The notes under the pieces were generated by a model. The model was given only the letters and a program-made list of their open reading frames with translations. It had not been told where the DNA came from and searched no databases. Below, piece after piece: positions 17,305 through 23,873 of a stretch of DNA of 37,264 bases. Each line of letters begins with the position of its first letter. The stretch's first letter is position 1. The DNA comes from Acidobacteriota bacterium (GTDB lineage: Bacteria > Acidobacteriota > JAAYUB01): contig JAKQOW010000069.1 in NCBI GenBank assembly GCA_029565065.1, positions 1 through 37,264 on the forward strand. The letters run 5' to 3'. Position numbers and translations under genes: made by a program.

Positions 17305-18738
17305 ATGTCAATCGGTCCCCTGTCCGGTTTCATGCAGCTGTCAAATTTCGAGGCGCTGGCTTCCGGCCTGGACTCGGTCGCCCAGGGTGTCTCGGCCACG
17401 CTGGCCCAGACCGCCTCGGTTCCGCTGGACCAGATCATCCAGAGTTTCGCGCCGCCGGGACTGGTCCCGCCGGCAGGTCTTGCGACGGTGGCCGGCGCAG
17501 CCGAGTTCCCGTCGCCGGCCAATTTTCTCAGCGCCGTGGCTGGCGCATCACCCCATCTGGGCGCCGTGCGGGACATCCTGGCCGACCCGGGATTCGATCC
17601 GACGGCCGGGCTGGCCCAATCGCTGGGCGGCGTGTTCGACGGCGGACTGCTGAATCGCCTCATCGGCCAGGACGGATTGCTCAATCCGCTGCTGGGCGGG
17701 CTATCCCTGGTGACACCCGGCGCCGGTGATTTATCCGGTCAGGACGCGGTGGGTCGGCGCGCCATGCCCGGTGGGCTTGATGAAGTCGGTCGTCGCGGTA
17801 TCCCCGGCACGTTGGAAGAAGTCGGCCGCCGCACCCTGCCCGGCGGGCTCGACGAAGTGGGTCGCCGCGGCATCCCTGACACATTGGAAGAGGTGGGCCG
17901 CCGCACCCTGCCCGGCGGGCTCGACGAAGTGGGTCGCCGCGGCATCCCTGACACATTGGAAGAGGTGGGCCGCCGCACCCTGCCCGGCGGGCTCGACGAA
18001 GTGGGTCGTCGCGGTATCCCCGACACGTTGGAAGAAGTGGGCCGCCGCACCCTGCCCGGCGGGCTCGACGAGGTGGGCCGCCGCGGCATCCCCGACACGT
18101 TGGAAGAAGTGGGCCGCCGCACCCTGCCCGGCGGGCTCGACGAGGTGGGCCGCCGCGGCATCCCCGACGGTGCCGAGCAAGTCGGCCGGCGCGCCATGCC
18201 CGACGGCCTGGAAGAGGTGGGTCGGCGTACCGTTCCCGACGGGTTGGAGGAAGTGGGCCGGCGCACCCTGCCTGGCGGACTGGACGAGGTGGGCCGGCGC
18301 GCCATGCCCGACGGCCTGGAAGAGGTGGGTCGGCGTACCGTTCCCGACGGGTTGGAGGAAGTGGGCCGGCGCACCCTGCCGGGCGGACTGGACGAGGTGA
18401 GCCGGCGCGCCATGCCAGACGGACTGGACGAGGTGGGCCGGCGTACCCTGCCCGGCGGACTGGACGAGGTGGGCCGACGCGCCATGCCCGGAGATACTGG
18501 TGACTCATCCCCAGCCGAAATGATCGGTGATACCGGTTCACCATCGCTGTTAAGCGGGCTCGACGACACGCTTCGCGACGTGGCCGGACTGCGGGACATG
18601 CGGTCAGCTGAAGGGTTGGACACCCTGGGCCGCCTCCGGGAGCAACTCGGCACCCTGGATCGCATGGAGGCCGGAGTGCGCGATCTCTGCGGCCTGAAGC
18701 AGAGTCTTGACAGCAACCGCCTCGACGGCGGCAAGTAG
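17305..18738 (+). CDS. Unrecognised protein with 21 tandem 12-residue VGRR repeats; candidate substrate of the adjacent radical SAM enzyme
   Basis: 477 residues; GAGGAGG lies 6 nt before the ATG. No family is recognised. Residues 1-148 are Gly/Pro/Ala-rich and weakly hydrophobic (LDQIIQSFAPPGLVPPAGLA, LLNPLLGGLSLV), with no signal peptide and no NHLP or Nif11 leader signature. Residues 149-400 are 21 uninterrupted 12-residue repeats, consensus VGRR-x-x-P-x-G/T-L-D/E-E. Units such as VGRRTLPGGLDE and VGRRGIPDTLEE alternate strictly in the first half. Residues 401-477 are an acidic linker and a helical tail (RLREQLGTLDRMEAGVRDLCGLKQ) with the only Cys. The radical SAM gene begins 15 nt later without its own good ribosome site, which suggests coupled expression. 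It may be a multi-core RiPP precursor or a repetitive scaffold protein. Frame is certain; function is inference. Confidence 0.8.
   Translation: MSIGPLSGFMQLSNFEALASGLDSVAQGVSATLAQTASVPLDQIIQSFAPPGLVPPAGLATVAGAAEFPSPANFLSAVAGASPHLGAVRDILADPGFDPTAGLAQSLGGVFDGGLLNRLIGQDGLLNPLLGGLSLVTPGAGDLSGQDAVGRRAMPGGLDEVGRRGIPGTLEEVGRRTLPGGLDEVGRRGIPDTLEEVGRRTLPGGLDEVGRRGIPDTLEEVGRRTLPGGLDEVGRRGIPDTLEEVGRRTLPGGLDEVGRRGIPDTLEEVGRRTLPGGLDEVGRRGIPDGAEQVGRRAMPDGLEEVGRRTVPDGLEEVGRRTLPGGLDEVGRRAMPDGLEEVGRRTVPDGLEEVGRRTLPGGLDEVSRRAMPDGLDEVGRRTLPGGLDEVGRRAMPGDTGDSSPAEMIGDTGSPSLLSGLDDTLRDVAGLRDMRSAEGLDTLGRLREQLGTLDRMEAGVRDLCGLKQSLDSNRLDGGK
17749..18504 (+). repeat. In-frame 36-nt tandem repeat, 21 units
   Basis: 756 nt of 36-nt units without interruption. 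Higher-order units show recent expansion: the 72-nt blocks 17869-17940 and 17941-18012 differ at one base, and the 108-nt blocks 18193-18300 and 18301-18408 differ at two. The frame is kept throughout. Confidence 0.95.
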
Positions 18739-18753
18739 CGGGTCGTCCCGTCC

Positions 18754-20619
18754 ATGCCCCGGGTTGCCCTGGTTTGCATGCCGTGGGCCTCGGCTCGCCG
18801 TGGCTCTATCGCGTTGGGCGTTCTGAAGCGCACTCTGCGGCGGCACGGTATCGCCGCGGACACATACCACCTGAACGTCCGCCTGGCCGGACGGATGCAC
18901 CCCGGGCTGTATGAATCCATCTCCAACGTCACCCTGCTGGGTGACTGGCTGTTCTCCCAACACCTGTTCGGCGCGTTCGGTTCGGGTGAACTGGCCAACG
19001 ATCTCGGCCGGATCACCCGGGCCGAAGGCCGCGACATCCTGGCCATCCTCGACCAGTTGCCCATGGACACTGAGGCGATCGTCCGGGACATTCTGCCCCC
19101 GTTTCTGGACGCGTGTCTTTCCGAGATCCCGTGGGGGGATTACGACGTGGTGGGATTCACGTCGGTATTCGTCCAGCATGTCGCCAGTTTGCTGCTGGCC
19201 AAGCGGATCAAGGACCGCTGGCCCGGCGTCCGCATCGTCATGGGCGGCTCCAACCTGGCCGGACCCATGGGCCGGGAGAACCTGCGGGCGTTCGAGTGGC
19301 TCGATGCCGTCGTCGACGGCGAGGGGGACGAGGTCCTGCCGCAGCTGATCCGGCACTTGCGCCGCGGCGAGCCGATCCGCGGCCTGCCGGGCGTGTCGTA
19401 CCGCGATGCGGCGGGCCTCCATTTCGCCGCCGCTCCGACGCCCCTGGTCCCGCTCCGTGACGCGCCGGTCCCCGACTACGCCGAGTTTTTCGATGAGCTG
19501 CGGCGACAGGGGCTGCGCGACCGCATCCAGCCCCGGATTCTGTACGAAGGCGCCCGCGGCTGCTGGTGGGGCGAGAAGTCGCCCTGCACGTTCTGCAGCC
19601 AGAACGGCCAGGCCATGCCGTTCCGGGCGAAGCCGCCGCGGCGACTCCGGCGGGAGATGCGCGCCCAGGCCCGCCGCCACGACTGCCTGGACTTCGAGGC
19701 GGTGGACAACGTGCTGGATCCCCGCCAGCTCCGGGAGCTGATGCCCCGGCTGGGCAGGGACGACCTGGATTTCCGGTTGTTTTATGACATCCGTCCCACC
19801 CTGACCCGGCGCCAGGTGGCGCAGCTCCGCGCCGCCGGTGTCCGCGCCGTCGAGGCGGGCATCGAGAGCGTCCATGACGGCATGCTCCGCCTCATGGGCA
19901 AGGGGACTTCCGCGCTGCAGAACATCCAGTTGCTCAAGTGGTGCGCCGAGCAGGGCATCGCCGTGACCTGGCACCTACTGTTCGGCATCCCGGGGGAGCG
20001 GCCGGAATACTACCCCGAAACGCTGGCCGCGGCGCGGCTGCTCACCCATCTCCAGCCGCCCCTCAAGGCCGGCCGGGTGTTCCTGCAGCGTTTCAGCCCT
20101 TACTTCCAGGACCCGGCGCGCTGGGGTATCCGGGACGTCCGCCCCACGCCGCTGTACCGTTACGTCTACTCCCCCGACCGGGTCCGGTTGGCGGAACTGG
20201 CCTTCCACTTCGAGTGGGACTGGCCGGGGCGGCTCTCGGACCGGCGCGACCTGGCGGGTCCGTTGCAGGACCTGGTGGCGGACTGGCGGACGGCTTATCG
20301 TGACCGGCGGATCCAATTCCACTTCCGCCGCGGCCCGGGGATGGTGGAGCTGTGGGACAACCGCCCGCTGGCCGGTCCGTGGCGGATCGGCGAGCCGCGC
20401 CGCACCGTGTTGAAGGACCTGGCCGCCGTGGCTTGGGAAACCTGCATTGAAGCCCGGCCGCTCCGCGCGGTGGCGGCGGCCGCCACCGCCGCCGGCGTTC
20501 GTCCGGATTCGCCGGACGCCGTCCGGGCGGTCCTGGCGGAGCTGGTCCGCGACGGACTGATGCAGGAGTCGCGGGACAAGTACCTGTCTCTGGCGGTGCC
20601 GTGGAACCGCCCAATCTGA
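18754..20619 (+). CDS. Cobalamin-binding radical SAM protein, RiPP maturation C-methyltransferase family
   Basis: 621 residues. The N-terminal half is a B12-binding Rossmann domain (DYDVVGFTSVFVQHVASLL at 129-147, VRIVMGGSNLAG at 159-170, VVDGEGDEVLPQLI). The radical SAM domain starts at about 262 with YEGARGCWWGEKSPCTFC; the cluster cysteines are 270, 278 and 281, the CX7CX2C spacing that I recall for the family NCBI calls RiPP maturation radical SAM protein 1 (TIGR03975). Further family sequences follow: QNGQAMPFRAK, LDFEAVDNVLD, GIESVHDGMLRLMGKGTSALQNIQLLKWC, WHLLFGIPGE, and LQRFSPYFQDP. Such enzymes make Cob(III)-methyl and 5'-deoxyadenosyl radicals and are thought to methylate unactivated carbons of peptides. 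The only neighbour that could be a substrate is the repeat protein 15 nt upstream. Confidence 0.88.
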   Translation: MPRVALVCMPWASARRGSIALGVLKRTLRRHGIAADTYHLNVRLAGRMHPGLYESISNVTLLGDWLFSQHLFGAFGSGELANDLGRITRAEGRDILAILDQLPMDTEAIVRDILPPFLDACLSEIPWGDYDVVGFTSVFVQHVASLLLAKRIKDRWPGVRIVMGGSNLAGPMGRENLRAFEWLDAVVDGEGDEVLPQLIRHLRRGEPIRGLPGVSYRDAAGLHFAAAPTPLVPLRDAPVPDYAEFFDELRRQGLRDRIQPRILYEGARGCWWGEKSPCTFCSQNGQAMPFRAKPPRRLRREMRAQARRHDCLDFEAVDNVLDPRQLRELMPRLGRDDLDFRLFYDIRPTLTRRQVAQLRAAGVRAVEAGIESVHDGMLRLMGKGTSALQNIQLLKWCAEQGIAVTWHLLFGIPGERPEYYPETLAAARLLTHLQPPLKAGRVFLQRFSPYFQDPARWGIRDVRPTPLYRYVYSPDRVRLAELAFHFEWDWPGRLSDRRDLAGPLQDLVADWRTAYRDRRIQFHFRRGPGMVELWDNRPLAGPWRIGEPRRTVLKDLAAVAWETCIEARPLRAVAAAATAAGVRPDSPDAVRAVLAELVRDGLMQESRDKYLSLAVPWNRPI

Positions 20620-20645
20620 ATTCGGAATCAACCGAGGAGGCTGAT

Positions 20646-21191
20646 ATGCCCAAGAAAAAACGTCCGGACGTCGTCACCCAGCTGCTGAACGGCGATTTGA
20701 CGGCGGCCCAACTGGTGTCACTCGACGCCCGGCAGACCGCCGCGCTGCTCCATGCCGGCCATATCCTGTACACCGAGGGGCGCTGGCGGCAAGCGACGGA
20801 CATCTTCTCCGGCCTGGCGGTGCTGGACCCCCAGAATCCTTACGTGCACGGCATGCTGGGCGCCATCCGCCAGCAGGCGGGCGACCTGCCGGCCGCCGTC
20901 GCCCACTACACCCGCTGCCTGGAACTGGCCCCCGGCGATCCTGCCGCCTGGACCAACCGCGGTGAGATCCTGCTCCAAGCAGGTCGGCTGGAGGAGGCCG
21001 CACGGGACCTGGCCGAGGCGGTGGCGCGCGACCCCGAAGGCCGCCATCCCGCCGCCCATCGGGCCCGGCTGCTCGCCGCCCTGACCCAGGACGCCCTGCG
21101 GGCGGCGGCGAAAGGTGGACCGGCCGCAGCGGAAGAAGTCCTTCGCGCGCTCCAGGTCAGACTCGGCGCCCTGCGCGACGCGAAGGATTGA
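20646..21191 (+). CDS. TPR protein resembling SycD/LcrH-type chaperones
   Basis: 181 residues from ATG 20646 (GAGGAGG 5 nt upstream). The first 30 residues are basic and then Leu-rich. Three TPR-like helix pairs follow: AGHILYTEGRWRQATDIFSG, then VHGMLGAIRQQAGDLPAAVAHYTRC, then AAWTNRGEILLQAGRLEEAA. The order small-TPR, LDPQNPYVHGMLGAIRQQ, AWTNRGEILLQAG resembles the three-TPR class II type III secretion chaperones (CesD/SycD/LcrH), but no secretion gene is in the window, so general TPR adaptor is the safe name. It follows the radical SAM gene by 26 nt in the same operon and could present the repeat protein to the enzyme. Its last 35 nt overlap the convergent methyltransferase gene. Confidence 0.8.
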   Translation: MPKKKRPDVVTQLLNGDLTAAQLVSLDARQTAALLHAGHILYTEGRWRQATDIFSGLAVLDPQNPYVHGMLGAIRQQAGDLPAAVAHYTRCLELAPGDPAAWTNRGEILLQAGRLEEAARDLAEAVARDPEGRHPAAHRARLLAALTQDALRAAAKGGPAAAEEVLRALQVRLGALRDAKD

Positions 21192-22371
21192 CTGGCGGTC
21201 GACGGACTCGCCCGCTGTGGCTGCACGAACCCGCCGCCGTGTTCGCGGCGACGGATTTGTGCAGATTGAAGTAGCGGAAATGGCGACCCAGCACGTTTGT
21301 GCCGGGAAGGCCCACATCCAAACCGGCCGTCCGCAGGCAGCCGGCGAGCGTCTCCGGTGCCATGGCCGTGTCGATCCGCAGATCCCCGCCCAAAGCTTCC
21401 CGCAGGCGGGCAATCCGCCCGCCCCAATCCACCACCGGGTCGTTGAACAGATCCCAGGCCCGGCGGTCGTCCGGCGACATCACCCGGGAGGCAAGCCAGA
21501 GCCCCAGGTGACGAGGCGAAACGATGGTGAATATCCGGCCGGGGTGAAGAAAATCGGCGACATCGCCCACGCTGCACGCGAAGCCCAGCCGGTCGAGCAC
21601 CTGCACCAGATGTCGTTCGCCGATGGAATATTCCCGGTGGTCCGGCAGCTCCAACGGCCGGGCGAACGGGGTGACGTTCTCCACCAGGAAGGCGCCGCCT
21701 CCCGGCGGGAGCACCTTCCACAGGGCTTCCACGAACCGGATGGCCCCCCAGTTCACCGCGAACGACGGTGCTTCCGCCTCGTCCGGCACGTCGAGGCCGT
21801 ACCGGTCGACGAGGTCCCAGGCCAGTGCCCAGTAGCGCCGGTGGCGGAAGTCGTCCGGCGAGAATCCCCCCGTAGGCGGGCCGCCCCGCGTGCGGGGCAC
21901 ACCGTCGATGGTCCGAAAATCACCGATGACCTCATTGGACAATACAAAATCGGCTTCGATGCTCGTTCGGTGCAGCCGTTCGGCGTCACCAGACACGAGG
22001 CGCACCGGCGTCCGCGCGTCGCGCAGCCGCTCCCGCTGGGCGGCCTGCAGCTCGGGCGATAGGTCCAGGATGGCGTATTCGGCCAGGCGGCTCGCCCCCG
22101 CCAGCACCGGTACGATCCCGGCGGCCACATCACCGAGCCCACCGCCCACCTCCAGCACGACGGCGGGCCGGTCCGCCGGCAGCAGCTCCTGCTCCAGAAT
22201 GAAGTGCCCCAGCGCCTCGCCGTAGGTCCAGCCGTTCCGCACGAACGGGCCGGGTTGCCGGAGCAGGTGCGACAGGCTCACCTCGTCGAGCATGGTGGCG
22301 CGCTTCTCTTGCCGGTGAAACCGGCGGTTGTCGGTGCACGGATCTGAGGAAAGATTGGATGGGCGGGCCAT
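21157..22371 (-). CDS. SAM-dependent methyltransferase, MidA/NDUFAF7-like
   Basis: 404 residues from ATG 22371 (GGGAGGGG just upstream); a later ATG at 22293 is possible. After an N-terminal region with NGWTYGEALGHFILEQEL, motif I is VVLEVGGGLGDVAAG (71-85), followed by YAILDLSPELQAAQRERL and VLSNEVIGDF. The pattern SPEL-x-A-x-QRERL plus a NE(V/L)-x-D motif is that of Methyltransf_28, whose MidA/NDUFAF7 members dimethylate a protein arginine. The C-terminal half, about 180 residues, is not typical, and the last 35 residues are basic and low in complexity, overlapping the TPR gene. Target unknown; it is convergent with, not part of, the repeat-protein operon. Confidence 0.65.
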   Translation of the reverse strand: MARPSNLSSDPCTDNRRFHRQEKRATMLDEVSLSHLLRQPGPFVRNGWTYGEALGHFILEQELLPADRPAVVLEVGGGLGDVAAGIVPVLAGASRLAEYAILDLSPELQAAQRERLRDARTPVRLVSGDAERLHRTSIEADFVLSNEVIGDFRTIDGVPRTRGGPPTGGFSPDDFRHRRYWALAWDLVDRYGLDVPDEAEAPSFAVNWGAIRFVEALWKVLPPGGGAFLVENVTPFARPLELPDHREYSIGERHLVQVLDRLGFACSVGDVADFLHPGRIFTIVSPRHLGLWLASRVMSPDDRRAWDLFNDPVVDWGGRIARLREALGGDLRIDTAMAPETLAGCLRTAGLDVGLPGTNVLGRHFRYFNLHKSVAANTAAGSCSHSGRVRRPPVNPSRRAGRRV

Positions 22372-22486
22372 CGCCCCTCCCGATCGATTCAGGCGCCGGG
22401 CGCCCCGTCACTCATGCACATCGCCTGGCCCAATCGCCACTGGTGCTCGGATGATGCGGCCTTGAGCCCGATATTTTACGATGGTC

Positions 22487-22495
22487 ATTGTAGCA
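22487..22495 (-). promoter_or_regulatory. Candidate extended -10 promoter of the MidA-like gene
   Basis: On the minus strand TGCTACAAT: an extended -10 TG, one base, then TACAAT. No good -35. It would give a 5' leader of about 110 nt. The same layout (TGCTACACT) precedes the kinase gene at 23823. Confidence 0.4.
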
Positions 22496-22589
22496 CGGCA
22501 AACGTGATGACCAGCCAGCGGTTCCGAGTTGAACGGCGACACTGTGTGTGGATTATCGGCCGGGCGTTGCGGTGACGGCGGGGAAAAGA

Positions 22590-22664
22590 TGGTGGACAGG
22601 GCCGGGGTTGAACCGGCGGCCTCCCGCGTGTGAGGCGGGCGTTCTCCCACTGAACTACCTGTCC
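22590..22664 (-). tRNA. tRNA-Val (CAC)
   Basis: 75 nt with encoded CCA. Acceptor GGACAGG pairs with CCTGTCC, then A73 and CCA. D stem GTTC/GAAC, anticodon stem CCCGC/GCGGG with loop CTCACAC (anticodon CAC), T stem GCCGG/CCGGC with loop TTCAACC. Every stem is perfectly paired. Confidence 0.96.
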
Positions 22665-22681
22665 ACGCCGTCAAGGGTGCC

Positions 22682-22710
22682 TATCATAAAGAAGCGGTCG
22701 AGAATTGGCA
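22682..22710 (-). promoter_or_regulatory. Promoter of tRNA-Val
   Basis: Minus strand TTGCCA (22705-22710), a 17-nt spacer, and TATGAT (22682-22687), 17 nt upstream of the tRNA 5' end. Both hexamers are one or two changes from the sigma-70 consensus. Confidence 0.75.
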
Positions 22711-22752
22711 AGCATTTTTTCGGCGGTTCCGGCCAGCCCGGCCGGCGGCCGC

Positions 22753-23718
22753 TCACGCTTCCGTCGCGGCTGCCGGGGCTGCCCGCGTTTCCGCCGGTGC
22801 CGCCAGCCCGTCCCACAGCGCCCGGTAGGCGGGCGCCCGCCGCTTGAACCGGCGGAACTGGATGAGCGAGTAGGCGAGCGAACCCACGGTGAACACCGGC
22901 AGCCAGCCCGCCCAACCAAATGAGTTGCGGAGTTTTTTCCAGGCGGACCAATCCTGGTGCGCATCGTTACGGACGGCGATATCCCGCAGATAGCCCAGGT
23001 ACACGCTCATGGCGTCGGTGAACACGCCCCAAAAGGTTCCGGTGTTGCCGTGGACGGTCCCGCAGCCGGCGCGCAGGGCGGCGAAGTAGGCATCGAGGGT
23101 GGCGCCGGGCGCCTCGGTCCAGGTGTGAGCGACGCGCCACATGGAATGTGAGTCGGAGCCGGCCACAAGCGGCGCCGCGCCGCCCGCGCGGGTCGCCCGG
23201 GCGCGGCAGCCGTCGGCAAACGCGTCGTTGACCCGCGGCGGCAGGCAGGCGTTGATCCCCTCGTATGCCGGAAACCGCGGCAGCAGCAACTCCAGCAGTC
23301 GGGCGCCCGCGGGTCCGGTGGGGATGTGGTAGAAGGGATGGTTCCAGGTATAGAACAGGCCGCGGGCCTCGAGCCAGCGAAGCAGGGCCGACCAGTCTCG
23401 GCGCAGCGGCTGCATGGCGGCATGGTCGTCGGCCGTCAACCCGTAAACCCCCACATGCAGGGTGTAGCCGAACTCGTGGATCCGCGTGGAGACTTCCTCG
23501 GACATGAAGAAGTCGTCCCGCTCCGGGTGCCGTCGCATGAAGTCGAGGCAGCCTCCGATGGCGTCATGGTCGGTGATGGTGACGAAGTCCATTCCCCGCC
23601 GCTTGGCCGTGCGGTAGATCCGATCGGGGGTGTTGTAGGAGTCCATGGGTTCCAGCAGCTTGACGTGGTTCGTCTTGCCGCTGAAGTATGAGTGAACGTG
23701 CAGATCACAGCGGGCCAT
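22753..23718 (-). CDS. PHP-domain phosphoesterase with C-terminal membrane segment
   Basis: 321 residues from ATG 23718, which begins MARCDLHVHS, the first PHP motif. The frame is open back to 23871 but that part is promoter DNA. A GAGGAG lies 13 nt upstream, somewhat far. The PHP metal motifs are all present: DLHVHS, TDHD in FVTITDHDAIGG, NHP in FYTWNHPFYH and GSDSH. The middle (GTVHGNTGTFWGVFTDAMSVYLG) is not diagnostic, and a hydrophobic segment (WLPVFTVGSLAYSLIQF) precedes a basic tail, so the protein is probably held at the membrane facing the cytosol. The family hydrolyses phosphate esters such as histidinol phosphate or nucleotides; the substrate is not known. Divergent from the Ser/Thr kinase. 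Confidence 0.85.
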   Translation of the reverse strand: MARCDLHVHSYFSGKTNHVKLLEPMDSYNTPDRIYRTAKRRGMDFVTITDHDAIGGCLDFMRRHPERDDFFMSEEVSTRIHEFGYTLHVGVYGLTADDHAAMQPLRRDWSALLRWLEARGLFYTWNHPFYHIPTGPAGARLLELLLPRFPAYEGINACLPPRVNDAFADGCRARATRAGGAAPLVAGSDSHSMWRVAHTWTEAPGATLDAYFAALRAGCGTVHGNTGTFWGVFTDAMSVYLGYLRDIAVRNDAHQDWSAWKKLRNSFGWAGWLPVFTVGSLAYSLIQFRRFKRRAPAYRALWDGLAAPAETRAAPAAATEA

Positions 23719-23822
23719 GGCGGACGGGACGCTCCTCGCCGGCGTCCGTCGGCGGCGCCGGCCGGTCCCCATTGTAGCGGCCGGACCGGCGATTACAACC
23801 CCTTTTCTTGCCGGGGGCGCTG

Positions 23823-23831
23823 TGCTACACT
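23823..23831 (+). promoter_or_regulatory. Candidate extended -10 promoter of the kinase gene
   Basis: TGCTACACT: extended -10 TG at 23823-23824 and TACACT at 23826-23831, 42 nt before the start codon. The hexamer 17 nt upstream, TTTTCT, is weak. Confidence 0.4.
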
Positions 23832-23873
23832 GGGCCCAGTTCAATCCGCACGCGGCAGGCAGAGCGCGCACCG

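Noticed and set aside
17749..18504. CRISPR array
   Set aside because: Periodic 36-nt units have no unique spacers and are translated in frame; no cas genes are present.
17681..19091. Long minus-strand open frames opposite the repeat protein (287 and 450 codons)
   Set aside because: They mirror the 36-nt repeat, which keeps stops out of other frames, and are extremely Arg/Pro/Ser-rich without a ribosome site or relatives.
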